A program made the translations under genes and the position numbers. A stretch of DNA of 64,000 nt from Acanthococcus lagerstroemiae (lineage: Eukaryota > Arthropoda > Insecta > Hemiptera > Eriococcidae): assembly GCA_031841125.1 (NCBI GenBank), contig CM063110.1, positions 21,385,626 to 21,449,625 on the forward strand, read 5' to 3'. The notes under the pieces were generated by a model. It did no database searches. It was given only the letters and a program-made list of their open reading frames with translations, and had not been told where the DNA came from. Shown here piece after piece: positions 30,990-42,974 of this stretch; position 1 is the first letter of the stretch, and every line of letters begins with the position of its first letter.

Positions 30990-33446
30990 AACAACATACG
31001 AAAGACCGAAGATATGGCTTGAATGTTCTAACACATGTATATTTCATCACTCGCGCATATACAAGTTTGTAACAAAAGCGCATAAAATACAAAATATTTT
31101 CACTGAGATCAACATAATAGATTCCTATGTTAATGTGACATATATTTTAGTATAAAACCGGCCAAAATTATTCTTGGCGCTAACTGGAAGTCCTTACGAT
31201 TTATAACTGACATTCACTTGTCCCACATCTGGCCCCATTGACCTTGCGTTTGTTGTGTATTGATTTTACATCTGATCTGCATTTACCTAAGATAATATAC
31301 AACAGACAAGCCTACACAGCCATATCCCAGGATGTTGCCGCTATATAGCCCCATGGAAATTTAAGAAAACAGACACTGTTCACGATTTGTCCACAATTTT
31401 TCTACATTTACTGGCAAATGCTGAACATCTTAAATCCTCGATTCCTGTACTCAAATGTTTAACCTCCCTGGACTAAAAGCCACTCATACCAGACAGAATC
31501 TGCTTAATCAAATCGTTTATGATGTCTCCAGAAGAATCCACATTCTAGTACTGCTCAAGGAAACTGCATTTGATTTGGAAACTCCCCCCTGACATATAAT
31601 TACAAAGGTTCAAAATTGCGATCTTTTTGGCTGCAGTCGCAGTTCCGTTCACCCAGAAATTAATAGTACCAGTTGGGCGAACTTCACATTCCAGGAAAAT
31701 TTATCTGATACTCCATTCAGCATCTTTATACAAATGTTCAACGATCATTAAAAACTTCGCCTTCGCCGTTACATTGTTATGAATGTCCGTTCTCGTTTCC
31801 CATGTTTCTAGATGTAGTTTCCACCCACTTTTCGAAAATAACTTCACCAGAAAATATGTTTTTCTTACCCGGTCCTACTTTTTTATTTATTTTTTTCCCT
31901 TAGAACTAGACTTTCCTTCATACATCGTTTATTAGTTACTATAAGAGGTGGATGTCGACCTTTTTTTTCTTTCTCTCTCCCTCTCGTTCTATACAAAACA
32001 CTAAATTTTCAATCTTCGCAAAATTATTTTCCTAAAACTCACGTTACTCCGCTGAAAATGAATATTATACATTTGCTTTTTGGCAAACGAACTTTTCGCT
32101 TTGATTTATGAATATATTTGTGGAAACTTTTTGCTTTTCTTCTCTTCTTTTTTTCTTCTTTCTATTTATTATTCGTTAAAAACTATTTTGCCCGACCCGC
32201 TGCAGCTTCGGAGATCTGAACAGGTCATTTAAGGAACTCGATTTTCAAATTCTAAATATTATTTTGCGCAATAGTTTCGCCAACCCTGTCGACATGGTTA
32301 TTCTGTAATTCGACAGAAATGCGGGTCAAGTCCGTTGCGACACACCGCGTCGAAATATAATCAATAAGAAGATACAAACTGTGACAAAATCAACATCGGA
32401 CTTCTTGATGGACATCTGTACAGCTGATTGGTATAGAAAATAAGTTCAGTTTCCATGGCGACGACATATAATCATCCCCTTCACCCGGTTACAGTTAAAA
32501 GTAAGTTCAAAACTTTCTTTCACTTTATTTTTTTATTGTCTGCGTGCAAAGATCGGTTCAATTTGCCCTGTATAGCTAGAGGTTAATTTTCTAAGGTGAA
32601 TGCATTCGAATGTTGGGACGAGTTCAACATTCATCGATTTGCCCCGCAACTGCCAACCGAGACAGAATTTCTTTTCAGATCTAATTCCTGAAAATCAGTC
32701 GTACCAAGTACGAGTGTTTGATTATTGAAATTCGAAATTAAAGCCAATTGCGTAAAAGTACGGTTGAATATTTTTACTCTGAAGTGAGGCAAATTATGTT
32801 CAAAGCGATGAACCAGAAAATAAAATTACTTTACCCTCGCCCTTGATCCTACCGGCTCCGAAACGGCTGATAGAAGCATTATTTCATGGCGAGAAGTGGG
32901 AGGGTTAAATTTTTCCAATAAAGGATCTGGTTTACTATATTATTCCAAATTATGGACACTTTCGAAATCACAACGCCCAGAAAAAAAGTCTCAAGATTAG
33001 GATCAGTTTGAGGACTAGGTGGGGGAAAATTCACTTATTAACTTCGGTGAACTCTGTATAAGATTTCTTCGAAGTTGATTTGCGGGAAAAATTGACAAGC
33101 GACAAACTTTCTTGACGCTTCTGCATCGTTGAAACATTCGAATTGTAACAATCAATATACCGGAAATTCAAGTATTTACAACTCATTGATTCAATTACCA
33201 GCAGAGAAAAGGGAATTCTGTAGTTTTTTTACCTTTTTCTTAGGAAAAATTGCTTCAATTTGCATCCAATTTGAAAGGTAGCCCTGGAAGGTACTTCGAA
33301 AAGGCAACAAATACTGTAATCGCTATTTTTGCCTATTTTTTTCATTACTCAAATGGTCAAACTTGTTTTGCCTTTTCAATAATGAAAACAGGTAACAAGT
33401 ATTTATATAAAGTATTATTACATTTCCATCATACATATGTACTACT
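30990..33446. other. Long non-coding stretch, no feature recognised
   Basis: AT-rich unique-looking sequence with T-rich tracts near 31880-31990 and 32100-32160. I find no inverted ends, RT motifs or persuasive frames. Confidence 0.4.
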
Positions 33447-33454
33447 TATTACGT

Positions 33455-33615
33455 GAGAGGCGTAGCCACCGGGGGGGGGGGGGTCTGACCCCCTGGTATT
33501 AGCCAAAAATGTGAGAAAATTAAAATTTAATCTGGTAATAGTAAGTATTACACCTGTAATGTTGTAAAAGTGAAACAACCCCCCCCCCTTCATATCAAAT
33601 CTGGCTACGCCACTG
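33455..33615. mobile_element. hAT-type MITE (161 bp)
   Basis: The right end GGCTACGCCACTG matches the inverted, slightly mutated left end GAGAGGCGTAGCC. Flanks TATTACGT (33447-33454) and CATTGCGT (33616-33623) agree at 6 of 8. A G-run near the left and a C-run near the right mirror 11241-11405, probably the same family. Confidence 0.78.
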
Positions 33616-33623
33616 CATTGCGT

Positions 33624-34369
33624 ATATCTCACAAAATGGTTGAATTAAAATTTGCTAACAGATAAATTCGCTGAGAAGATTTGCCATCTTCCGAGCTTTG
33701 GAGGCTTGCGGTCCTTTCAGTCTTCAAAATAGGCCATATTAATCTAGGCAGATTAGATTTAAGAAAGGGGTTTGAGAAGAAGAAGAGGTAGTAAACGGGA
33801 GTTTGCTGAAAATGTCTCAGGGTTATGTTCTAACTTGTATACAAAAAGCCCCATCATACCTCATCAGCTAATTTTTTATTTTTTTAATATTTTTTTAATC
33901 TCGAGTGTTGCGAGAGATGGAAAAGAATGTCAACTAAAAATTGTTCTACACTACATTCTTTATACAAATGGTCTCTAGTTTTGTTTCGTATCTACCCCAG
34001 AAACATCACAAATGGGTTGTTTAAAATTAACTTCCCGAGTAGCACAGTTTAACACAAGCCTTACTTCATGGGATTTTTCGGATAAGAGGAGATCAAATTT
34101 TGCATGCACTCAATTCCCTAATTCCGTCGTAGCTTTCCATTCATAAAACTTTTTTGCCCATCATCCCCATAACTCCCTGGATACCTCTCATTTGAAATTG
34201 GGTGTTTGTTTACTTCAGTCGTTTGGACAATGGAAATTTTCTAGCTGATAAAGTGTACAAAAATTCCATCGAATATCGGGTGTGGAATATTCACGAGCCC
34301 TGAATCAAATTTTGCATCACTTTACTACTAAGTTGAAAATTGTGTCATCGGTGGCAGGGGCCAAAGTTA
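33624..34369. other. No feature recognised
   Basis: AT-rich sequence with short unrelated frames. Confidence 0.4.
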
Positions 34370-34379
34370 ACAATGTCTT

Positions 34380-34608
34380 CTTCTTTTCTAACTTACTCTC
34401 AGCCCGTGCCCTGGATCCACCCTTTCGAGCATTACCTCAGAGAAGACGTCGGGGAGGCTGTCAGGGCTGTCTTAGCCCTCTTCCCTACAAGCCGCAAAAC
34501 CGGCCTAGGTCGAAATCTGGCGAGTTGCTACGTGGGCTCGAACCCGAGACCTCCGGATTCCGAGACCACCGCGCTATCCACTCGACCAGCCAGACCCCTA
34601 GCCAATTC
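34380..34608 (-). mobile_element. tRNA-derived SINE, complete copy
   Basis: On the minus strand the 5' head (from 34608) shows the A-box-like TGGTCGAGTGGATAGC and the B-box GGGTTCGAGCCC with tRNA spacing. A body (GACCTAGGCCGG, GGCTAAGACAGCCC) and an A-rich end follow. The target-site duplication ACAATGTCTT is perfect over 10 bp (34370-34379 and 34609-34618). At 229 bp it is the reference copy for the truncated one at 4863-5050. Confidence 0.9.
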
Positions 34609-34619
34609 ACAATGTCTTA

Positions 34620-36355
34620 AGATACAATATGGATTTCAAATATAGGCTTCTCTAGATTGCTAAATTCAAGTTTACATTGTTTTGACTCTATTTTTGATAA
34701 CTATGGCATCTGGAAGTGGAAGGAAGAGCTAAGATTGAGAATATTGAAAAATATATCGTATGCATCACTTTTAGTGTTTTTGAGGTCGCTGGATTCATTT
34801 TTCAACACATTTACGGTTTCTAGGGTCACTGAATTCATGTTTGATAGCAATTTTACCCATACTCGGGAATTGTGGTGGCAGAGGCGACGGCCATAGTCAC
34901 GAATGGCATACTGTAGGGAATACTCCAGGTCGCTGAAACATTTTAATGATCATTTAGTACTGGAGGAGGGAGCTTGGGGCTGGGAGTACAAAATGAAAAA
35001 AATTAGTAACTCCTAAATCCATCCAATACCGTGCGTAGTATTTACTTCTTCCTTAAAATTTCATTCAGTTCAGGTCTTTTAGCCCAATGCTTCACGTATA
35101 AATCAAAGGCGTAGACAGCTTCATTATAAGGGGGTATCTAAAAAAATTGTTTTCTCAGTCCTACCTCACCCTTTACACCCTTCCCTATGATTTGCACCAC
35201 ATAACTCCTGAAAATCCCTGTTTTTTTTTTTACTGAGGGTCCAGACTCTTATAGGACACCCTCCTTATCTACTCCCTTATATAAATATATGAGTCAAAAT
35301 AATGATAAAAGCGATTTCGGCTACCCTGAATACCCTACATCTTCAATGCGGCGTTTTCAACCATGGCCCCTGCTCTCGAAATTTTGAGGTCTGAGTAAAA
35401 CTGACATCGGAAATTAATTTCGCGACCCCAAAAACAGTAAAAGTGATATGAATGGGTTATTTTTAATCATCTTCACCTTCGACTTCCCCTCCCACCTCTA
35501 AGATGCCACAGTTATCCAAAACAGAGTCAATATAAAAATTAATTTAGCAACCTTAAAATCCCTATAATCGACACCAATATTATTTCTACGACAGTTTTGA
35601 CACTCTCCCCCCCCCTACCACGATTTTCAACTTAGGGGGAAACTGATACCTACACTGAATTCGGGGTTCATGAAAACTTCACATCCGATATCCCGATGTA
35701 GTGTTTGTACGCATTATCAGTTCGGAACCTACCACTAACATACTGACCAATTTCACACGTCTGTTATTTAAGGGTTGGTGGCGAGGAAAGAGGGAATCAA
35801 GTGCATTTGAAATTTGAATTCCTCCTGTTCCAAAAATCTCATAATATAAGAAGAAAATTTTAAAAAATTCGTTTTTCTCCATAAGGCCTACGTTACACAC
35901 TGTTCTAATTGAAAATGTCACTTTGACCCTCTCCCCTCCATTTGTGACGTTTCTGGAGTAGATCGATGATGGTGGGGCCGGGACACTTCACCCCTATACC
36001 GGAATTACCCCCAATTGGGCCTGGGTCAGGACAGGGGGAAACGCTTTGAGGGGTAGGCAGCCTTCCTATCCCAATTTCTCCTCTCGCCTCTTCTCGGCGG
36101 CTGTCTGGAGTAGAGACGAAAAAAGTAATACACATTTTGGTTGAAAATTTTTCCTTATGTTTTGTACTATTCAAGATTTTTGAAAAAAATTGATTTTTTG
36201 TGAGGGGGAGGTCGAACCCCCATAAGAATAAGCAGAAGGGTTGGGGACGTTTGTATATTAGTTAGGACACCGTCATAAACAATTTTGCAGACTCTCGCTT
36301 GTCATCTCCTATTTTCTTCCGAATTTCCTTATTTACCTATATTAAATAATATTAT
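34620..36355. other. Mostly non-coding, with one MITE
   Basis: Apart from the hAT-like MITE at 35104-35279 I see no gene. There is a C-run near 35608-35616. Text such as AGATCGATGATGG at 35960 and a GC-richer block near 35930-36110 are unexplained. Confidence 0.4.
35104..35279. mobile_element. hAT-type MITE, CAAGGGCGTAGA family, copy 1
   Basis: It aligns over its whole length with 40652-40818: CAAAGGCGTAGACAGC at the left, TTTACACCC and CACATAACTCCTGAAAA in the middle, GAGGGTCCAGAC, then ATCTACTCCCTTA. The flanks GTATAAAT and ATATAAAT suggest an 8-bp duplication, with a one-base uncertainty at the right edge. Confidence 0.75.
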
Positions 36356-36359
36356 GTGT

Positions 36360-38019
36360 GTGTCTCTATCAAAAGGGCCCACTTTTTCTATTACCGTTTT
36401 GGCAGTACAGCCATTTTTAGGGCCGGCTACAAGTAGCCGAACCTATTGCAATCGCTTTTTTTTTCCTTCTCCAGCTCAGTTCAGTTCACAGTTCAGTTTC
36501 CATGGAAATTATTTATTTTCGGACATATAAAACTTTTTATATAGAAGTATATGGGAGTCTTGTGCTATTATCGACGATATTACTGCAGTCTGCGTCCGTG
36601 TTGTAGCGGCGCGACAAATTTCCAATTTCCACAGAAATTATTTAATCGGGATTATCCGTTAGGATTAGGTCGATCATTGATTATTAGTGGCAGTTTCTAT
36701 AACAAGGGGGTAACTTTGTCGATCCGACGAATTTTAAGTTATGGATAGTACGTAATAAAGGAATGAATTCCTGTTCCAAGGAGCTATCGGCGAAATCTGT
36801 AGCGTTTTTCTTTGCGGAGATACAAGCGGCCAAAAATGAGTGTAACATGAACGCGCGAAAATACGTTTTCGAGAAAAACGTGTCTAAAGTTAGACACACC
36901 TTTTTCTCCCACTCCTTCAAGCGGCCGTAACTCGCCACGGTGTCACGTTACCGGCCTCGACGAGGGGTTGTTGGAAAGGTAATTTTTCGCTCTTCTACGT
37001 GGCAACAATTCAGAACATCGGATTTATTCGTGAGCTCCGAAAAACCGCGAAGAAGCGACGCAGACATTTGCATTCTTTTCTCATTCTCTTTTGTAATTCT
37101 CTTTCTCTCTCTCCCTCTTCTCTTTCACACCCGTAAATTTTGTCTCTTCGTTATTACGATGTTTTTTCTACAGAAATCGACCAAAATCTCAAAATTGATT
37201 TTTTCACCAAAAAATTTTGTTTTTCTTTTTTCGCGTTTTCTGAGACATCGATCAATCGACAAAGTTACCCCTTTTTATAGAAACTGCCACATTTATTCAT
37301 TCTTCCGCGATTTTTTTTTTTATTATTTCTTGTCGATAGTCAAGATACCTGCTTTCTTGACTGTCGAGAGTCAAGATGCGTGCCTTTTTACCGACCCTCC
37401 TCGAGTAACAAAGTTACTTGTTTAAATTTCGACCAAAAAATCGATTTCAGTGTTTTTAATGTTTAGGATGGTAGGAATCCTATTCTTTCAGTTTCACTTT
37501 ATCGTTACTTGAGATCTCATTAGTATGAAATGCGTAAAAACAGAATGGGCCTGGGCCTTTGGTTCCTCTACAAGTTAGTCCATGGTGCTTGATCTTTACA
37601 CATTTTATAACCTGTATTTTGGGTAGGTATACCTGCCAGGCTTATTACGATACAAAAAACGAGAACAAAACAAAGAAAAACCAATTTCATGTAAAAGGGC
37701 CCACTTTGTCGGCTTTTATTTTTTAGCTTTTGACACCAAAAAATGCTGCCAAAAAATCTTTATAAAGGTTCCAGTGTTTCAAAGAAATGTAAGTACACTC
37801 ATATCTACAAAAACATCCTTTTTATTCTTGATCACTTTGCTAACTTTCAAACGCGTTTTTCCTCAAAATACAAGTTCTCCAAACCTCAACTTCAAAAAAA
37901 AAAAATCGTTCTGTAACGCTACAGAGCTGATTGAGGTCTCATACAAAAGGTAATTTTGTCTAGTATAACCCCCTTCCCTTAACTTCGTACCGATAAAATG
38001 GGCCCTTTTGACAGAGACG
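36360..38019. mobile_element. Element with TCAAAAGGGCCCA inverted ends (about 1.66 kb)
   Basis: The left end (TGTCTCTATCAAAAGGGCCC, 36361 onward) and right end (GGGCCCTTTTGACAGAGACG, to about 38020) are inverted repeats. Similarity extends inward to an ATTACCG/ACCGATA segment. A third partial end (AAAGGGCCCACTTTGTCGG, 37697) lies inside in the left-end orientation, so this may be two overlapping copies. The GTGGCAG-family MITE copy B is nested at 36687-37290. No transposase recognised and no duplication visible. Confidence 0.6.
36687..37290 (+). mobile_element. GTGGCAG-family MITE, copy B (604 bp)
   Basis: A full-length match to copy A at 9768-10363, same orientation. It has the end motif GTGGCAGTTTCTAT, the shared core CTTCAAGCGGCCGTAACTCG, the polypyrimidine block CTCTTTCTCTCTCTCCCTC, and the right end AAACTGCCAC. 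The flanks are ATTA and ATTT, a weak match to the ATAT seen around copies A and C. Confidence 0.9.
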
Positions 38020-38089
38020 TACTCACAGAAGAGTCCAGGGAAGAAAGGGGCTTATAACTCTGAAAAAAAATGCAGTTAGCCTCTTTCTT

Positions 38090-38310
38090 CCCTGATAATG
38101 ACGATGATGATAAGGTTATCAGACTTACGACCGGTCTGATGCAGCTCTCCATTTCTCCCTATCTTGCGCAAGTTCTTTCATTTCGTAATAACACTTACAT
38201 TTGACATCTTTGATTATCTGCTGAACATACTGGAATCTTTGCCGACCTACCCAATTCCTTCCCTCCACTCTTCCTTCTAGCAGCTTCCCTAGACCACTTC
38301 AATGCATACC
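38090..38310 (-). pseudogene. Non-LTR retrotransposon ORF2, extreme C-terminus
   Basis: On the minus strand from about 38300 the translation reads GRVEGRNWVGRQRFQYVQQI, then EMKELAQDREKWRAASD, then a stop. This is the characteristic ending of arthropod endonuclease-RT proteins (GRxxxxW...LAxDRxxWR). An ATC/GAT-rich microsatellite (38097-38118) follows as the element's 3' terminus. Only the last 60-70 codons survive. Confidence 0.75.
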
Positions 38311-38339
38311 ATTCTCCTTGTGACGAGAACTAAAACCAG

Positions 38340-40643
38340 TTTCCTTTTTCTCCAACTAAACTGAGACATTCTCACAAATTATTTTGTAAATGTGCTCACC
38401 CATTCCCTCTCGCCACTTTCGAATCCAGCGGCTCCAAAATGATCTCGCAACTTCGAGACTAAAAATATTTACATATATCACGGACGCTCGCGAAAATCCA
38501 GCAGCGTCCCGTGCATCGCCCTCGCCAACTCGTTAGCGCCGCCGAAATTTCTTCTCCGTTCTTTTCGCAAACAGCCCCGGCGATTTGATGCGACTCGAGT
38601 CTCGCAATTTCAGCCACCATACACGGAGTAGTCCATGCACCTCCCGCCGTAATCAAAATCGCAAAATTATCGATCTCCGCTCATCAACGTCAACACCCCC
38701 GATACCCGTCGCCCCGAACGCTCGATATTGCCGCACAGATAACACCCCCTCCCCCACTCGCCGAAAAAGCGAAGACCCGATAAATACGTGGCGATGCAAA
38801 AGAGACGACGATAGCATCGGAGTGAGCGGGAAAAACTGCTTTTGACGGATGAAACGTGACAGTGACAAGAAGGAAAACTCGAAACGCGGTGCAACGAGAA
38901 AAGAATATAACCAACGCAGAAACGAACAGCAGGGGAGGAGGGGGAGTCGGAGAGATGGCTGGAATAGAAAACTCGTCGGTATCGGATCGATAAGGACATT
39001 TCATAGTTTCATTGTCCAGTCAGTCCCGAGTCCCTTTTCTCGGTACAAATTGTATATAAGTAACCGCGTAATGACTTTTTCTTTTTCCTTTCTTCTGCAC
39101 TCTTCGTGTATCCCCGGCCTCTCTGATAATCTCGACGCGGCTATCTAAATTCAACTAGAACGTCGAACCGTCTTCCCCGAACACATTTTTCCACCGGTGA
39201 CCGCAAAATTGACCTATAAAGCTCGCCCGGCCCCGGTAACGAACACTCACTCGTCAACCAATTATTTATCTGCTCGTTCGGAGGATCGAACCGAACGTTC
39301 ACTTCTCTTTTAATGCGCCCGTAAAATAAAAACAGCCGGCGGCCAAACGAGAAGAAAACAGAACCTGTAAATAAGTAAAATAATAATAATGTCGGGGGAT
39401 GGGGAGCACCGGTGGATGCGTAAAAAGTGGAACTGCGGAAGGCGCGAGAAGAAGAAGAAAAAAACGACACAGAGAAAGAGAGTAAAAAAAGAAGAAAAGC
39501 GAAGTGTCACGGAATGGTTGAAAGTCACGTGTGTGATATACGTCTTTGAAGCAATTTCGGGGGCCGTTTTCCCTCTCAGTCGGCGTTATTCTTTCGCCTG
39601 TGCGACTATAAACGTCGGGTGTCGGGTAAGACGGGGCGCGGTGCAGGATGTTACAAAATTCTCAAAGCTGATAAGTGGGTACAGGATGGTTATGTTTTCT
39701 CTTAGCGGGCCGGTGCGGCGGCGCGCGGCGAAAACGCGCCATAATATGCCGCCGCGTAGGAGAGGGACGAGGAGGCTGCACCGGCAACAGCACCCATAAC
39801 GCGAGAGAAACAGAGAGAGAGCGAGCGAGTCAGAGGGTAGTATACACGCGGAAAATAGTGGCCTGATAAGCCGTTTTCTCCCCTTAACGGTGGCCCCTCC
39901 CGTCCTCGGCGAAGGCCTAATTAGCCATAAACTCTCTGATTTATAACAGAAGAGAAAATGCAAATATGAAATATGAAAATGAAGATGGGGTATAATAAAA
40001 GTGATATACGAGGCTCCGCAGAGCCATTTTGCGAAGGCGCCCCCAGTCACTCTCGTCAGCTTTATGGGAGAACGTCCATCATTTTCTTGACAGACTTCAT
40101 TGCTTCTGCACGGCGCCCCGACCCGCCGCCCTCCATACCCGACCGTTTTCTAATCACCGAACGACGACTTATTTCAATGGTGCGTAAAGTGACGTGATAC
40201 GCGTTCGAATTCTTCTCCTTTTTTTCTCTCTTTTTCTCTCTCTCTCACGCACACACTCACACACTCACTCACTCACTCTCCCGATCCCCTAACTCGCTTT
40301 TTGATTTTACTCGAAATTTCGCGAATATATTGGCGACCCCATTTAAACCGGAGTTGAAAGTGGATCGTGGCTCGTCAAGTATTGTTTCCATTTTTCGATT
40401 TCATCGCCATCGAATGTAAACATATCGTATGCTTCGAGGCAGAATTTACTAATTCCAGAATTCCACTTACACCATTTTACAGAAGAGCGAAAACAAGGAC
40501 AATCAAGTCAGGTACTTGGTATTAGAATTGTCAAAAATTCAGGAGGACAAGGTCATCTACTCCTAAAGCAAGGCTACTGATTTGAAAACTCGTAATACAC
40601 TATTCCTTGGATTCTCAACACAGTGATAAAAAGTATGGACTGA
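38340..40643. other. CpG-rich unique island, no gene confirmed
   Basis: From about 38440 to 40330 the sequence is CpG-rich, repeat-poor and richer in GC than the rest of the window. Several open frames overlap on both strands with no codon-usage consistency, as GC-rich non-coding DNA produces. TATAAACG near 39607 followed by GGGTAAGAC near 39626 could be a TATA-like site and a splice donor, but this is weak. CT/CA microsatellites are at about 40218-40284. It could be a host promoter, enhancer or intron. Confidence 0.35.
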
Positions 40644-40651
40644 GTGAATCT

Positions 40652-40818
40652 CAAGGGCGTAGATAGCTCCGTTATGGGAGGGCGTCTAAAGAAATTTTTC
40701 TCTCTACCTGATCCTTTACACCCTCCTTCTCATGATTTGCCTCACATAACTCCTGAAAAATCCCATTTTTTGCTAGAGGGTCCAGACCCCTAAAACCTCT
40801 TCTTTATCTACGCCCTTG
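40652..40818. mobile_element. hAT-type MITE, CAAGGGCGTAGA family, copy 2
   Basis: CAAGGGCGTAGAT and ATCTACGCCCTTG are perfect inverted ends. Flanks GTGAATCT (40644-40651) and GTGAATTT (40819-40826) match at 7 of 8. Homologous over its length to 35104-35279. Confidence 0.9.
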
Positions 40819-40956
40819 GTGAATTTCACGAATTTCCTTTCCGGAATTGGACTGGTTTTGACGTTGCATTCGTGAGCTTTAGCAGTCTGTTTTTATTTCT
40901 TCTTCCAGACTTCCAACTATTTCAAATCTACATCGCTATATTCATCGTTCTAAGTA

Positions 40957-41666
40957 CAGTACAACCTCGATTATTTGAACCCCGATTATTTGAACTTCGG
41001 ATTATTTGAACCTGAAAATTTCGTCCCTATTATTTGAACTTTGGAAAAATCAAAAATTTTAATGAAAACGAGAATTTTGAGAGCAGTGAAGGTCAGGAAA
41101 AAGTGATCGATCAAGATATAGATACGGAGCTGCTTGAACTACTAGCGGACATTTCCGGAGGCAGTGAGGTTGTGCAAGGAGATATCGTCGCCTGGACGGA
41201 CGCAGATGATGAATATGATATGACCGACAATGCTACAATTGAGATTGTGAATGAAGAAAGAACCTGATAGGAATGATGATGAAGACGAAGATGAAGGCGT
41301 TCCTGAAGGAACTATCAGTCATGCCGAAGGTCAAGAAGCCATTGTGACGACGCTTGCATACATGGAGCAGGAAAGATTAATAACACTGGCCGAGAGAATC
41401 ATGCTGAGAAAGTGGCGAGATAGTGTGCTGAAAAAAATTGAACTTTTCAAAACAAGAATTAGTCACGGACTTCTTTGATAAAAATTGAAAAAAATTATAA
41501 TTACGTTATCGGTAGGCACTACCCTTGTTTTTGTGTCATTTTATGTACAGTTTAAATAAATTAATTTACATAACAAGAAAGAAGAAAAACACTCCGTATC
41601 ATTTGAACTTTTGATAATTTGAACGATCCTATTCCCCAATTAGTTCAAATAATCGAGGTTGTACTG
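40957..41666 (+). mobile_element. Tigger/pogo-type DNA transposon, internally deleted
   Basis: The ends CAGTACAACCTCGATTATTT and AAATAATCGAGGTTGTACTG are perfect inverted repeats flanked by TA (40955-40956 and 41667-41668). The subterminal motif ATTATTTGAAC is repeated several times near the left end and inverted near the right, typical of transposase-binding regions. Only the transposase C-terminus remains at 41034-41478. The 710-bp element is non-autonomous. Confidence 0.92.
41034..41478 (+). pseudogene. Tigger-like transposase, C-terminal remnant
   Basis: Two overlapping frames (41034-41267 and 41251-41478) join by a frameshift near 41260. The first holds an acidic stretch with LLELLADISGGSEVVQGDIV and WTDADDEYD. 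The second has SHAEGQEAIVTTLAYMEQE followed by IMLRKWRDSVLKKI. This alanine-rich helix ending in LRKWRD is the usual end of Tigger/jerky transposases. The DNA-binding and DDE domains are gone. It is better preserved than the copy at 1960-2220. Confidence 0.78.
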
Positions 41667-41790
41667 TATACAATAGGATATAATATCCTTTATTGGGAAC
41701 AGTTACGAAATAGGTTTACATATTATCCGTGGTTATAGGGCTTACACCCCTCCCGACCCATAGAGAGCAAAGGATTCCTGTAGGTGCTCC

Positions 41791-42629
41791 CAGTGTTGCC
41801 AATTTAGCATAATTCGAAGTCCATTTAGCACCGTGATTTTCAGATCTAGCATCAGCATAATTGCTAGCACAATCCATTTCAATTTTGGCGTAATTTTCCA
41901 AAATTAGCTTTTTTTTTTTAAATAATCCGCAGTCAGCGCTCTATACCACAAACGGTTGAACTTCGACCCATAATTACTTGGCATAATCTGTACCCGTAGT
42001 CTACACAATGACTCTGTTCACCATTCATGACTATTATCAATCACATGAATCATTAATCAGTGTCACACAAAATGCCTAGGAAAAAAGACCTCAAAGTTAT
42101 TGTTATTAAGGTCTTCTTTTCGAGGCTAGCGGATATAGATACAGTTTGAGGAATATAACATGCACGAATTGACAAATTTTATGAAAAATCAACTTAAAAA
42201 GTGTACAAGATGTAGAAAACTAAGGTCCTTTTTGATATTAAAAAAAAAGAAATTAATGCCTACATTTTTTCAAAGATAACCGGTAGTTATTTGTGCTGAG
42301 AAAATGAACTTTAAGGATGGTAGATACCACTGTAGCTGGGTCTTTATTTTGCACTACAGAGTTTATGGGCATGGTTTGGTAGCCAAAAGAAAACTTCAGC
42401 ACAATTTTTGGTATAATTTATTCACACTTTGGCATAATTTAGCACAATTTTTCGCCTACAAAATTCGCAGAAAAAACCCGTACGGTCCTCGACATTGCAA
42501 CTTAGACTAGCAAAGATTGAAGAAAAATTTTGGCATAATGAATTTAGATTTTTTTTGGCTTTCTGGCATAATCTAGAACCGATTTTACTTCAATCTAGCA
42601 CAGAGAAAACATTTTTATTGGCAACACTG
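41791..42629. mobile_element. hAT-type element (839 bp), CAGTGTTGCC family
   Basis: CAGTGTTGCCAAT at the left and ATTGGCAACACTG at the right are perfect inverted ends. Flanks GGTGCTCC (41783-41790) and GGCGCTTC (42630-42637) agree at 6 of 8. The interior repeats TTTAGCACAAT and GGCATAATTTAG motifs in both orientations, which would let it fold. No transposase recognised. A related, younger element is at 61817-62240. Confidence 0.85.
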
Positions 42630-42974
42630 GGCGCTTCCATTCTTTGTCTATTGGTAGTTATCTTTTAAAAATTTTGACTTTTAAGGAAAATATTTATGTA
42701 TAATATTATCCCCACTGGCGAAACCAGAGTTTTTGATCAGGTGTGCCACTTTTCTACCACATATGGTACAGCTTTTCACATTTGTAAAATTTCCAATGTT
42801 TACCCGCCCCCTACCCGAGAAATGTGAACGTGAAAATTCATCAATGTACAAAATATGTCACTGTCATAAATATAGAACAATGTTGTTGCTTTTTTTTTTT
42901 TTTGAAAATAAACAGGTTGTGCATATCGCTTGGTTCCGCCAGTGACCACCTGCTATTTTGTTTTTTGGTGTTCA

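Noticed and set aside
34549..34608. A tRNA gene on the minus strand
   Set aside because: The A and B boxes are present, but the sequence continues into a SINE body with target-site duplications and shows no full cloverleaf acceptor stem.
38667..39004. Overlapping minus-strand open frames of 104-110 codons in the CpG-rich island
   Set aside because: They are rich in S, R and C with no domain-like pattern, and frames are open on both strands, as expected in CpG-rich non-coding DNA.
39600..39640. A host promoter and first-exon donor
   Set aside because: TATAAACG and GGGTAAGAC are close together but there is no supporting open frame or initiator, so this is mentioned only as a weak hint.
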